Shown: positions 1 to 7,776 of the stretch, piece by piece
How the letters are laid out: each line of letters begins with the position of its first letter
Numbering within the stretch: the stretch's first letter is position 1
Assembly: GCA_964612965.1 (NCBI GenBank)
Contig: CAZTGB010000003.1
Coordinates: 23,336-87,335, forward strand
Length of the DNA: 64,000 nt
Source of the DNA: CAZTGB01 sp964612965
GTDB taxonomy: Bacteria > Patescibacteriota > Microgenomatia > UBA8517
Reading direction: 5' to 3'
Position numbers and translations under genes: made by a program
Notes under the pieces: generated by a model
The model's input: the letters and a program-made list of their open reading frames with translations, nothing else
The model's database searches: none
Told to the model about the DNA's origin: nothing

Positions 1-2
1 CA

Positions 3-335
3 ATTACAATGCGAATGATGACAAGGAAAGAAGAAATTGAAATATTAAACTTGATTGGGGCAACAAAAGGATTCATTAGAAGTCCAATTATTCTTGAAGC
101 CCTGATTTATTCAGCTATTGGAGTTCTTATAGGCTGGGCAACATCGTTTATAATTGTTCTTTATTCAGCTCCAAGTATAGTTTCCTATTTTGGCGATATT
201 CCAGTTCTACCCCGTCAAACTCTTGATCTGCTTATTCTTTTTGGAATAATTCTGGGAGCTGAAATTGTCTTTGGCTTTGTCCTGGCTCTTTCTGGAAGTT
301 TACTTGCGATATCGCGTGTCAGGAAAGCAAGATGA
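3..335 (+). CDS. ftsX: Cell-division permease FtsX, C-terminal part (5' end outside window)
   Basis: The frame is open to the left edge, so this is the end of a longer gene. The visible 110 residues carry the FtsX signature after the large extracellular loop: a charged stretch reading RKEEIEILNLIGAT followed by FIRSPIILEA, then two or three hydrophobic segments and a basic C-terminus (SRVRKAR). FtsX pairs with the ATPase FtsE and transmits a signal across the membrane to a coiled-coil peptidoglycan hydrolase or its activator. That fits the next gene, a secreted coiled-coil M23 protein, which starts inside this stop codon (ATGA overlap at 332-335). The first ATG in view (position 9) is internal by family comparison. 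Confidence 0.85.
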   Translation: MTMRMMTRKEEIEILNLIGATKGFIRSPIILEALIYSAIGVLIGWATSFIIVLYSAPSIVSYFGDIPVLPRQTLDLLILFGIILGAEIVFGFVLALSGSLLAISRVRKAR

Positions 336-1453
336 AAAAATATGCAAAAAAAATACTTCTTTTCGCAATTACCTTAGGGTTATCTTTAGGTTTTGTTTCC
401 TTTGTTCGTGCTCAATCCTGTCAGGATATTGGTAACCTTGATGAAAGGATAAGGTGTTTAAATACTGAACTTTCCAAACTTTCTACACAATCAAAAACTC
501 TTTCAAATCAAATTGCTCAATTTGACGCACAAATAAAACTTACTACTCTTAAGATCACACAAACTGAAGAAAAAATATCACTTTTAGGTGGAAGGATTGA
601 TCAACTTGAAGATTCAATTGGAAGTTTAGAGACTGCGTTTTCATCTCGTGCTGTTGAAACATATAAACTGTCAAGGTTTGAGAGTAATTTTGTATATCTT
701 TTGACAGCTCCAGATATAGAAGATACTGTTTCTAGATTTCATTATTTACAAAAGATTCAAGAAGCTGATCGCAATCTTTTTGAGAGGCTCCAGACTGCTC
801 AAACAAATTATAAAGTAGAAAAAGTTGATCAGGAAGATTTACATGAAGAACTTGAGATACAGAAAAAGAATTTAAATAGTCAAAAAACTTCGAAGGCAGC
901 TTTATTGACTGCTACTAAGAATGATGAAAAGAAATATCAGCAGCTTTTGTCACAAGCATTGGCCGAGAAGGCAGCTATTGAAAAGGCGTTGGTATCTGGT
1001 GTTAATGTGGGGCCAGTTAAAAGGGGGGATCCAATTGCCTTAGTTGGTAATTCTGGATATCCTGGTTGTTCAAGTGGAAAACATCTGCATTTTGAACTTA
1101 GAAAAAATGGTGTTTGGACAGATCCATTGCCATACTTACAATCTAAAACAGTTATTAATGAACAAGATGGTGGAGGTAGCGTGACTGTTGGCTCAGGAAG
1201 TTGGCCGTGGCCGATTGAAGACAGTGTGCGGATGACTCAATTCTATGGGCACACACCTTACTCTTGGAGATATTCATATTCGGGAGGAAACCATACAGGG
1301 CTTGATATGGTTTCTACATCAAGTGATGTAATAAGGGCTCCCGCTGATGGGACATTATTTAAGTCAGCTCAAAACTGTAGCGGTAGTACTATAAACATAG
1401 TTTATATAGAACACGGAGACAACCTGATAAGTCTATATTTACATGTTCAGTAG
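332..1453 (+). CDS. Secreted coiled-coil M23 (LytM-type) peptidase-like protein with permuted catalytic domain
   Basis: Residues 1-27 are a signal peptide (lysine-rich start, hydrophobic core, cleavage likely after FVRA). Residues about 30-225 form long coiled coils rich in K, E, Q and L, as in EnvC and PcsB, which are driven by FtsEX. The rest is an M23 domain in the wrong order: the normally C-terminal half comes first (RGDPIALVGNSG, then HLH at 251-253 followed by FELRKNG), and the normally N-terminal half follows (HTGLD at 321-325, then SLYLH with H371), with the stop two residues later. All expected zinc and catalytic residues are therefore present, but rearranged. A role in cell-wall remodelling at division is inferred from the family and from ftsX next door. 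Whether it cuts peptidoglycan itself or only activates another enzyme cannot be told. Confidence 0.85.
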   Translation: MKKYAKKILLFAITLGLSLGFVSFVRAQSCQDIGNLDERIRCLNTELSKLSTQSKTLSNQIAQFDAQIKLTTLKITQTEEKISLLGGRIDQLEDSIGSLETAFSSRAVETYKLSRFESNFVYLLTAPDIEDTVSRFHYLQKIQEADRNLFERLQTAQTNYKVEKVDQEDLHEELEIQKKNLNSQKTSKAALLTATKNDEKKYQQLLSQALAEKAAIEKALVSGVNVGPVKRGDPIALVGNSGYPGCSSGKHLHFELRKNGVWTDPLPYLQSKTVINEQDGGGSVTVGSGSWPWPIEDSVRMTQFYGHTPYSWRYSYSGGNHTGLDMVSTSSDVIRAPADGTLFKSAQNCSGSTINIVYIEHGDNLISLYLHVQ

Positions 1454-2249
1454 ATTTGTTTTTACATTATTGTTTCTTGTCTCATTTTTTTTGATCTTTC
1501 CTATCTCAGTTTCAGCAGTCAATTTAACTATAAGTGAACCTCAAGTAGTGAGTGATGTAGTCACTATTAATGTCTCGATTTCTGGTCTATCGTCTCAAAG
1601 TTGTCCTAACACAATCTGCTATTTACAAGGAATGTTTACATCTTTAGGTCAAACTAAATATTTTGGTTTGACCCAAAACAATAGTGGTCAGTGGTATGAG
1701 TATAATGGATCACCAGAGTCGAGTTATATTGCTAATACGTTTTTTTCATTTACACCTGTAGATGATGGTTGGAATGGAAGTTTGATTGTTAAGAATAATC
1801 CAGATGATTCGGATTATGATGGGCCTGGAGATTATAATTTAAAAGTCAAACGCTATACAGGTAATAGCTCAAGCTCAACAAGCGAAGAATCAAATATTCT
1901 CACAATTCAGTTAACGACGGTAACTTTAACTCCCACTCCTAGTCCGACAGGTATACCTACCCAAAGTCCAACATCAACTCCTACTCCAACTAAATCACCC
2001 ACACCCATCCCAACTAAAAGTCCCACACCAAAGCCAAGTAAAAGCCCATCTCCTTCACCTGAAGTTTTGGGGGAGGAAGATGTTTCTACCCCTGAACCCG
2101 AGACTCCAAGTGCTACTCCTTTAGTTTCTGATTCTTCTAAGAAGAAGTTTCCTCTTATTCCAGTTTTATTTATTGGCTCGGGGCTGGTAATGATAGGCGT
2201 AGCTTTAGTACAATTAAAGAATGCTAAAAAGTCTGCCCAAGAAACTTAA
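1443..2249 (+). CDS. Anchored cell-surface protein with Thr/Pro/Ser stalk
   Basis: This 268-residue protein has a signal peptide (cleavage probably after SVSA at residue 25), a predicted beta-rich extracellular part (about 26-155) and a low-complexity stalk of TPTPSPT-type repeats (about 160-225). A short acidic VLGEED segment follows, then one membrane segment (about 236-257) and a basic tail. The layout is that of a surface protein held by a C-terminal anchor, with a stalk that could be O-glycosylated, which would suit the many protein-mannosyltransferase-like genes downstream (inference). No enzymatic motif was recognised. It starts 11 nt inside the preceding M23 gene, so the two are probably co-translated. 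Confidence 0.7.
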   Translation: MFSRFVFTLLFLVSFFLIFPISVSAVNLTISEPQVVSDVVTINVSISGLSSQSCPNTICYLQGMFTSLGQTKYFGLTQNNSGQWYEYNGSPESSYIANTFFSFTPVDDGWNGSLIVKNNPDDSDYDGPGDYNLKVKRYTGNSSSSTSEESNILTIQLTTVTLTPTPSPTGIPTQSPTSTPTPTKSPTPIPTKSPTPKPSKSPSPSPEVLGEEDVSTPEPETPSATPLVSDSSKKKFPLIPVLFIGSGLVMIGVALVQLKNAKKSAQET

Positions 2250-2628
2250 TCTCTGGGTTCCTCCCTTTGGCTGGGCTCTAATTATTTTTTTATTGTCTTC
2301 AATGTCTCTTCCTGCTACATCTGATTTTTACTGGAAAGATTTTATTTTTAAAAAAAGTGCTCATATCTTTTTTTACGGTGTTTTAGCAATTTTTACATAT
2401 AGGGCTTTAATTGGAGAAGGTGTTAACAAAAAGAAAGCTTTGATTTGGGCAGCTCTTATTGCAATTTTTTATGGAATCACTGATGAAATTCATCAATCTT
2501 TTACATATGGCCGTGAACCCAGGGTTCGTGATGTATTTTTTGATTCATTTGGGGCTTCTGTTGCAACAGTCTTACTAGATAAATTTGGAAACAAATACAA
2601 AAAATTATTAATGCGTTTTGGTCTATGA
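2221..2628 (+). CDS. VanZ-like family membrane protein
   Basis: The 135-residue product has about four hydrophobic segments and the VanZ-like hallmarks: an SAHIFFYG motif in the second segment, then TDEIHQSF followed by RVRDVFFDSFGA. VanZ of enterococci confers low-level teicoplanin resistance, but most VanZ-like proteins have no known function, so only the family is assigned. The start overlaps the end of the surface-protein gene by 29 nt, which suggests one transcript with it. No better start is visible. Confidence 0.8.
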   Translation: MLKSLPKKLNLWVPPFGWALIIFLLSSMSLPATSDFYWKDFIFKKSAHIFFYGVLAIFTYRALIGEGVNKKKALIWAALIAIFYGITDEIHQSFTYGREPRVRDVFFDSFGASVATVLLDKFGNKYKKLLMRFGL

Positions 2629-2634
2629 TAGGTA

Positions 2635-2663
2635 CTGACATGTCACTTTTATGGTGTCATACT
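2635..2663 (+). promoter_or_regulatory. Predicted sigma70-type promoter of the CAP-domain gene
   Basis: CTGACA (2635-2640) and CATACT (2658-2663) lie 17 nt apart, matching the -35 and -10 consensus at 5 of 6 and 4 of 6 positions. Transcription would start near 2670, two bases before the ATG at 2672, giving an almost leaderless message. It sits in the 43-nt gap after the VanZ-like gene. Confidence 0.5.
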
Positions 2664-2671
2664 AAATAGTT

Positions 2672-3610
2672 ATGTCATTTGCAAAATATTTAATTCATTT
2701 ATTCATTCCTCATGAAAGCAATAATCAGAAGGCTCGTGTCCTCCATCCGTCGGGACTTTTAGTATTATCTTTATTCCTCCTTTTTTTTCAATCTGTAATT
2801 TCTTTTACTCCAAAGGTATTTCCAAAAGTTTTAGGATATGCTGCCAATATTGCACCTTCCGAAGTAATTAGGCTAACTAATGAAAAAAGAACTGCGGCGG
2901 GGCTATCACCCTTAAGTGAAAATGGATCGCTTTCGCAAGCTGCACTTGCAAAAGGAAATGATATGTTAGCTAAAAGTTATTGGGCACATTTTGCGCCAGA
3001 TGGAACATCACCCTGGAAGTTCTTCAATGATTTTGGATATAAATACAGATATGCAGGAGAGAATTTAGCCCGAGACTTTAGTAATCCTGAGGGTGCGGTT
3101 TCCGCCTGGATGAATTCACCAACCCACAGGGATAATATTTTAAACGGTAATTACAAAGAAATTGGTATTGGGGTGGTTGAAGGAAATTTAGGCGGTGTTG
3201 AGACTACTATAATAGTTCAGTTCTTTGGGGCAAGAAGTGAAGGAACTGCTTCTATTCCTATAGCCCGCGCTCAGGTTCCGGCAGATGTCTCTCCTAAGGC
3301 TTCGTCTGTTGCTCTTTCTGTTAAAACCACTTCACCTGTTCCAACAGTTGAGCCGACTCTTGCGCCAACGCCAACTGGGACGCCTGGCGCAACAGCTGTA
3401 TCAACCTCGTATCTTGTTTCGCCTTTTTCTTCAACAAAGAATGTTTCATTAGGGGTTGTTGGGGTTCTACTTTTGGTTTTGTCTGTCGACTTGATTGTTG
3501 TAAGGCGAAGACGAATAATGAGAATAGGAGGACGGACAATTGCCCATATAGCATTTTTGGGGATGATACTGGCAGTCATCTTAATTCTTAAAGCTGGGCA
3601 AATTATTTAA
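2672..3610 (+). CDS. CAP-domain (SCP/YkwD-type) membrane-anchored extracellular protein
   Basis: A hydrophobic segment at about residues 27-45 exports the protein. A CAP domain follows at about 65-190, with EVIRLTNEKR, the histidine in WAHFAPDG, GENLA, WMNSPTHRDNIL and EIGIGV in the expected order. After it come a Pro/Thr/Ser-rich linker (about 205-245) and two further membrane segments at the C-terminus. Bacterial CAP proteins of the YkwD type are secreted; their biochemical role is mostly unknown. The unusual feature is the pair of C-terminal membrane helices, which tethers the domain instead of releasing it. The start at 2672 is supported by a promoter ending 8 nt upstream. Confidence 0.85.
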   Translation: MSFAKYLIHLFIPHESNNQKARVLHPSGLLVLSLFLLFFQSVISFTPKVFPKVLGYAANIAPSEVIRLTNEKRTAAGLSPLSENGSLSQAALAKGNDMLAKSYWAHFAPDGTSPWKFFNDFGYKYRYAGENLARDFSNPEGAVSAWMNSPTHRDNILNGNYKEIGIGVVEGNLGGVETTIIVQFFGARSEGTASIPIARAQVPADVSPKASSVALSVKTTSPVPTVEPTLAPTPTGTPGATAVSTSYLVSPFSSTKNVSLGVVGVLLLVLSVDLIVVRRRRIMRIGGRTIAHIAFLGMILAVILILKAGQII

Positions 3611-3622
3611 ATTTATATTTAT

Positions 3623-3883
3623 ATGAGAACCTTTATTAAACATCTTTCACACTACACAGCTCTATTTGGAATACTTCTTGCTGGCTTTTCTGGACTAGTT
3701 CTTTTTTCATACGACAAAGGTTTTCAAGTGGGGGTAAGTATAGCAACAGCCATAGCTTATGTAGCTTGGGGTATAGTTCATCACCATTTACACCATGATC
3801 TTCACACTGAAACAGTAATTGAATATATAACGATTGCGGCTCTTGGCCTCATTATTCTCTTCACTTTGGTAATTAGAGTCTGA
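3623..3883 (+). CDS. Small three-helix membrane protein with His-rich loop
   Basis: An 86-residue protein with three clear hydrophobic segments (about 11-29, 36-51 and 66-84). Between the second and third lies a strikingly histidine-rich loop, HHHLHHDLH, which could bind a metal ion. I do not recognise a named family. It follows the CAP gene by 12 nt in the same direction and is probably co-transcribed with it. Confidence 0.6.
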   Translation: MRTFIKHLSHYTALFGILLAGFSGLVLFSYDKGFQVGVSIATAIAYVAWGIVHHHLHHDLHTETVIEYITIAALGLIILFTLVIRV

Positions 3884-3894
3884 CAAGGTATAAT
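3866..3894 (+). promoter_or_regulatory. Predicted sigma70-type promoter of the YkuK-like gene
   Basis: TTGGTA (3866-3871) and a perfect TATAAT (3889-3894) are separated by 17 nt. Transcription would start near 3901, nine bases before the ATG at 3910. The -35 box lies within the end of the preceding small membrane-protein gene. Confidence 0.6.
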
Positions 3895-3909
3895 CCGGGG
3901 GGTTCAAAC

Positions 3910-4410
3910 ATGGATATTACCAACGAAAATTTTACCAGTCCGACTAAGGGGAGTTTATCAATAAAAGAAGTAATTGATGAAATTTCTAAGTTTATTAATG
4001 ATGAACCTGAAAAATTTTATAGAGTTGTGATAGGTAGTGATTCACAGGCAAAACGTGTTAATTCTCATTCTGAAATAGATTTTGTTACAGCTATTGTAGT
4101 GCATAGAACTGGGAGTGGAGCGGTTTATTTTTGGAGGAAACAAAAAATAATTAAAAAGCCAATTTTGAGGGAGAAAATATATACTGAAACTACAATGTCG
4201 CTTACCACCGCTCAAGAATTTGTACCTCTTTTAAGAGAAAAAGTTTCTCCTTCCAAATATGATTTTGAAATTCACATTGATGTGGGCCCCTTAGGGCCAA
4301 CACGTGACATGATCAATGAAGTTGTTGGAATGGTGAGAGGTAGCGGATTTGAAGCAAAGACTAAACCTGAGAGTTGGGGGGCTTCATCGGTTGCGGATAA
4401 ACATACTTAG
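3910..4410 (+). CDS. YkuK-like (DUF458) ribonuclease H-fold protein
   Basis: The 166 residues match the DUF458/YkuK family across its length: FTSPTKG near the start, VVIGSDSQ as the first acidic strand of an RNase H-like fold, IHIDVGPLGPTRDMI, and KPESWGASSVADKHT at the end. The acidic residues in GSDSQ and HIDVG are the likely metal ligands. The substrate is not established for this family. It has its own well-formed promoter and is followed after 20 nt by rmlA, which also has a promoter, so it may be an independent unit. Confidence 0.8.
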   Translation: MDITNENFTSPTKGSLSIKEVIDEISKFINDEPEKFYRVVIGSDSQAKRVNSHSEIDFVTAIVVHRTGSGAVYFWRKQKIIKKPILREKIYTETTMSLTTAQEFVPLLREKVSPSKYDFEIHIDVGPLGPTRDMINEVVGMVRGSGFEAKTKPESWGASSVADKHT

Positions 4411-4419
4411 TGTTATATT
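4391..4419 (+). promoter_or_regulatory. Predicted promoter of the dTDP-rhamnose operon
   Basis: TTGCGG (4391-4396) and TATATT (4414-4419) are 17 nt apart. Transcription would begin near 4426, five bases before the ATG of rmlA at 4431, leaving no room for a normal ribosome binding site. The -35 box is inside the end of the preceding gene. Confidence 0.45.
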
Positions 4420-4430
4420 AATTAACGTTA

Positions 4431-5141
4431 ATGAAAGGTGTAATCTTAGCTGGTGGGCTTGGCACAAGACTCTATCCTCTTACGCACGCTACAAATAAGC
4501 ATCTTCTCCCGATTTATAATAGACCCATGGTTTTTTATCCAATAAAAACTTTGGTTGATGCTGGAATTAATGAAATCTTAATAGTAGTCGGAGGACCTTA
4601 TGCTGGCCACTTTATGAGAGTTTTGAAAAATGGCAAAGAACTTGGTGTTAAACATTTAGAATTTGCTTTTCAGGAAGGAGAGGGAGGAATTTCGGCTGCG
4701 CTTTCACTAGCGGAGGACTTTGCAGATGGAGATTCGATTGTTGTTATATTGGGAGATAACTGTACAGATGCAAATATTAAAAAGGATGTAAAGGAATTCA
4801 AAAGGGGTGGGAAAATTTTTTTGAAAAAGGTACCGGATCCAAAACGTTTTGGGGTTCCCGTTTTTAACAAAAAAATGAATGTAGTTAGGATTGAGGAAAA
4901 ACCAAAGAAACCAAAAAGTGATTACGCGGTAACCGGTCTTTATATTTACGATAAAACTGTTTTTAATAAAATTAGATCACTTAATCCTTCTAAACGAGGT
5001 GAACTTGAAGTTACTGATTTAAACAATTTATATCTTAAAGAAAAGAAACTTAACTGGACAGAACTTAAGGGATATTGGAGTGACGCTGGAACTTTCGATT
5101 CTTTAATGGAAGTTGCTAACTTTTGGAAATCAAAGAAATGA
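4431..5141 (+). CDS. rmlA: Glucose-1-phosphate thymidylyltransferase (RmlA), short form
   Basis: Joins glucose 1-phosphate and dTTP to give dTDP-glucose, the first step of dTDP-L-rhamnose synthesis. The N-terminus shows the nucleotidyltransferase signature GGLGTRLYPLT, then NKHLLPIYNRPM; GDN (about 103-105) supplies a metal ligand, EEKPKKPKSDYAVTGLYIYD is the sugar-binding part, and WSDAGTFDSL closes the core. At 236 residues it lacks the C-terminal part of the long RmlA form (about 290 residues), as in archaeal and other short relatives. First gene of rmlABCD; its stop overlaps the rmlB start (ATGA). Confidence 0.92.
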   Translation: MKGVILAGGLGTRLYPLTHATNKHLLPIYNRPMVFYPIKTLVDAGINEILIVVGGPYAGHFMRVLKNGKELGVKHLEFAFQEGEGGISAALSLAEDFADGDSIVVILGDNCTDANIKKDVKEFKRGGKIFLKKVPDPKRFGVPVFNKKMNVVRIEEKPKKPKSDYAVTGLYIYDKTVFNKIRSLNPSKRGELEVTDLNNLYLKEKKLNWTELKGYWSDAGTFDSLMEVANFWKSKK

Positions 5142-6160
5142 AAATTTTAGTAACAGGTGGTGCTGGATTTATTGGATCCAATTTTATTCATTATTGGGTT
5201 AAGAAGTATAGGAAAGATAAGATAATTAATTTAGATAAATTGACATATGCTGGACACTTAAGTTCAACTCGCGATTTTGAAAAAAAGGATTCCAGCTCTG
5301 GTGGTAAAAATTATAAATTTATTAAAGGGGATATTTGTGATTCAAAAATAGTTGATAGGGCAATGAAAGACGTTGATATAGTTGTCCATTTTGCTGCAGA
5401 AAGTCATGTTGATAGATCAATACTGGGTCCTCAAGTATTTATCAAAACAAATATAATTGGAACTCAAGTTTTAATGGATTTAGCCCTAAAACATAAAGTA
5501 AAAAGGTTTCATCATGTTTCAACAGATGAAGTTTTTGGGTCATTGCCGCTAGGTAAGGGAACATTTGATGAAAAAACAAAGTATGATCCCAGAAGCCCTT
5601 ATTCTGCCAGTAAGGCTGGAAGCGATCATCTGGTTCGCGCTTATCATGAAACTTTTGGTCTACCCATCACAATTACTAATGCATCAAACAATTTTGGACC
5701 CTACCAGGATCCTGAAAAGTTTTTACCCAGAATGATTACAAATTTGATTGATGGAGATAAGATTCCGATTTATGGAGATGGTAAATATGTTCGAGATTGG
5801 CTGTATGTCGAAGATCACTGTCGTGCTATCGACCTGGTAATTCGTAAAGGCAAAGTTGGGGAAACTTATTTAGTCGGTGGACTTAAAAAAGATGTGAATA
5901 ATATTGAAATCGCAAAGAAGTTATTAAAGTTTTTTGGTAAAGATAAAACTTCTTTAAAGTTTGTTAAAGATAGGCCGGGACACGATAGACGTTATGCTGT
6001 AAATTGGAGTAAAATAAGCAGAGAATTAGGCTGGAAGCCAAAATACGATTTTGATAAATGGTTAGGAAGAACGGTGAAATGGTATAAGGATAATGAATGG
6101 TGGTGGAGACCACTCAAAAACAAGGCAGAACAATTATATGCAAAAACAGGACAACATTAA
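5138..6160 (+). CDS. rmlB: dTDP-glucose 4,6-dehydratase (RmlB)
   Basis: Converts dTDP-glucose to dTDP-4-keto-6-deoxyglucose using bound NAD. Seen in order: Rossmann motif GGAGFIGSNF, HFAAESHVDRSI, HVSTDEVFGSLP with the catalytic TDE, YSASKAGSDHL with the YxxxK pair, NASNNFGPYQDPEKFLPRMI, and RDWLYVEDHCRAI. I start the gene at 5138, where ATGA overlaps the rmlA stop and MKILVTGGAGF fits the family; an in-frame ATG at 5123 would add five unlikely residues. The length of 340 residues is normal. Confidence 0.93.
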   Translation: MKILVTGGAGFIGSNFIHYWVKKYRKDKIINLDKLTYAGHLSSTRDFEKKDSSSGGKNYKFIKGDICDSKIVDRAMKDVDIVVHFAAESHVDRSILGPQVFIKTNIIGTQVLMDLALKHKVKRFHHVSTDEVFGSLPLGKGTFDEKTKYDPRSPYSASKAGSDHLVRAYHETFGLPITITNASNNFGPYQDPEKFLPRMITNLIDGDKIPIYGDGKYVRDWLYVEDHCRAIDLVIRKGKVGETYLVGGLKKDVNNIEIAKKLLKFFGKDKTSLKFVKDRPGHDRRYAVNWSKISRELGWKPKYDFDKWLGRTVKWYKDNEWWWRPLKNKAEQLYAKTGQH

Positions 6161-6695
6161 AAAAACAAAAATAGACGGCTTATTGGTAATTGAGAGACCA
6201 ACATTTCCGGATGAACGCGGTTTTTTTAGAGAGGTCTTTAGGTTTAATGAGTTTAAAGAGTTTTCCGGAATTAACTTTAAACCAGTTCAAATAAATCATT
6301 CACTTTCGCGTCCCGGAGTGATACGTGGAGTTCATGCTGAGAGATGGAATAAAATTATTTATCCCATTACCGGAAGTGTATTTTTGGCACTAGTTGATGT
6401 CAGACTCAATTCAAAAACATTTGGTAAATATGAGATTTTAGAATTTGATACAGAGCGTGAACATAAGGCAATTTTTGTTCCAAACGGAATTGCTAATTCT
6501 GTTTGTGTAACTGGTGACCGCGACGTTAATTATTTATATGTGGTCGATGCTTATTATGACGGCAAAGACACTACGGCAATAGCATTTAATGATCCAGATT
6601 TGAATATTCCCTGGCCGGTTAAAAATCCAATTGTCTCAGAGAGAGACAGAGGAAATCCAACATTAAGACAGCTTTTTCCTGAAAAATTTAAATGA
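6138..6695 (+). CDS. rmlC: dTDP-4-dehydrorhamnose 3,5-epimerase (RmlC family)
   Basis: A cupin-fold epimerase for the third step of dTDP-rhamnose synthesis. Visible are FPDERGFFREVFR, IRGVHAERWNK with the catalytic His of RGxH, SKTFGKYEI, VPNGIANSV, DAYYDGKDTTAIAFNDP with the expected tyrosine, and IPWPV. Two departures from the classical enzyme: the loop after RGxH is several residues shorter, and Asn stands where FAHGF has a His. This resembles a shorter RmlC-like subgroup, so activity is likely but less certain than for its neighbours. Start chosen at 6138 because the upstream ATG at 6093 lies deep in rmlB; the overlap with rmlB is then 23 nt. Confidence 0.85.
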   Translation: MQKQDNIKKTKIDGLLVIERPTFPDERGFFREVFRFNEFKEFSGINFKPVQINHSLSRPGVIRGVHAERWNKIIYPITGSVFLALVDVRLNSKTFGKYEILEFDTEREHKAIFVPNGIANSVCVTGDRDVNYLYVVDAYYDGKDTTAIAFNDPDLNIPWPVKNPIVSERDRGNPTLRQLFPEKFK

Positions 6696-7573
6696 GCGAA
6701 AAAATTTTGGTAACAGGATCAACTGGCTTGGTTGGTTCCAGATTTGTAGAGCTTCATGAGAACAAAGATGAACTTCTAACTCCAACTTCTTCTGAAATGG
6801 ACGTTACAGAGAAAGAAAGCGCGGAAGGTTATATGCGGGGTAAAGATATAAGAATGGTGGTTAATTTCGCTGCACACACCAATCTTAATGCCGCAGAAGA
6901 AGAAAGGGGTAAGAAAGGTGCTTGCTGGAGATTAAATGTTGACGGAGTTGAAAACCTGATTAGTGCTCTTCCTTCCGGCACACACTTTATTCAGATTTCA
7001 ACAGATAATGTTTTCTCTGGAAGTAAAGAAAAACCTGGTCCTTATAATGAGGACGATATCCCCGAAGTAAATTCAGATAAATTAACCTGGTACGGGTTTA
7101 CAAAGGCTGAAGCTGAACGAGAAATCTTAAGTCGGCTAAAAAGAAAATCAACAATACTTCGAATAATTTATCCCTTTAGATCACACTACGATAGAAAACT
7201 TGATTATGTAAGGAAACCTTTATATTTATTTGATCAAGGCAAGCTTTACCCAATGTTTATGGATCAGCAGGTGTCTGTAATATTCATTGATAAAGCTTGT
7301 CAGGCTTTAGAAAGAATCATTGAGTTAAAAAGATTTGGAATTTTTCATGCAAGTTCTAGTAATACTACTACTCCGTTTGAGTTATTTTCTTATCTTCTAG
7401 AAAAAACAAAAGGGGTCAAAAATGTTATAAAGAAATCATCAATTGATAATGTTGGCAATCCTGTAAGATACCCCAAGTTTGGTGGACTAAAAGTTGAAAA
7501 AACAGAAAAAGAATTGGGAATTAAATTTGGAACTTGGAGACAAATGGTTGATGAATTTATTTCTCAGATCTAA
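6692..7573 (+). CDS. rmlD: dTDP-4-dehydrorhamnose reductase-like protein (RmlD)
   Basis: Extended short-chain dehydrogenase that would reduce dTDP-4-keto-rhamnose to dTDP-L-rhamnose with NAD(P)H. Motifs: VTGSTGLVGSRF (nucleotide binding), VVNFAAHTNLNAAE, ISTDNVFSGSKEKPGPYNE, and WYGFTKAEAE with the YxxxK catalytic pair. It has 293 residues, as expected. Its position as the fourth gene of the cluster, with an ATGA overlap to rmlC, is the best reason for RmlD over other sugar-nucleotide reductases. It converges on the next gene, overlapping its stop by 4 nt. Confidence 0.85.
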   Translation: MSEKILVTGSTGLVGSRFVELHENKDELLTPTSSEMDVTEKESAEGYMRGKDIRMVVNFAAHTNLNAAEEERGKKGACWRLNVDGVENLISALPSGTHFIQISTDNVFSGSKEKPGPYNEDDIPEVNSDKLTWYGFTKAEAEREILSRLKRKSTILRIIYPFRSHYDRKLDYVRKPLYLFDQGKLYPMFMDQQVSVIFIDKACQALERIIELKRFGIFHASSSNTTTPFELFSYLLEKTKGVKNVIKKSSIDNVGNPVRYPKFGGLKVEKTEKELGIKFGTWRQMVDEFISQI

Positions 7574-7773
7574 ATTAGCTTTCCGTAAACAATGCGTCCG
7601 GACACGCCTATACCTACTTCAATTTTGACTTTTTTCTCAGTTCCAAAATCACTTGGGTCAAATAATCCATCTAATCTATGAACTTCGGCTATTTCAGCAG
7701 TAAATTCTCTCACACTAATAGATTGGATTTTTTCTTTTTCCTTGGCGTATACAATTGTTCCTCTATCTTTCAT
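7570..7773 (-). CDS. Small conserved-looking protein downstream of trmD
   Basis: A 67-residue soluble protein that I do not recognise. It is predicted to be mostly beta strand, with a charged N-terminus and the end KIEVGIGVSGRIVYGKLI; there are no membrane segments or cysteines. It starts 3 nt after the trmD stop on the same strand, which strongly suggests translational coupling with trmD. It could be a small RNA-binding or regulatory protein, but nothing in the sequence proves this. Confidence 0.55.
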   Translation of the reverse strand: MKDRGTIVYAKEKEKIQSISVREFTAEIAEVHRLDGLFDPSDFGTEKKVKIEVGIGVSGRIVYGKLI

Positions 7774-7776
7774 GAA

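Noticed and set aside
1920..2070. Short tandem DNA repeat or CRISPR-like array
   Set aside because: It is the coding sequence of a Thr/Pro/Ser stalk; the periodicity is that of TPT and SPT codons, with no constant repeat and spacer pattern.
332..2249. Frameshift joining the M23 gene to the following surface protein
   Set aside because: The next frame opens with its own signal peptide and contains no M23 sequence, and all M23 motifs are already present in permuted order in the first gene.
3271..3579. Open frames on the minus strand inside the CAP gene (also 3321-3554)
   Set aside because: They lie antisense to a clear gene, in its Pro/Thr-rich and membrane parts where such shadow frames arise easily, and their translations look like no protein family.
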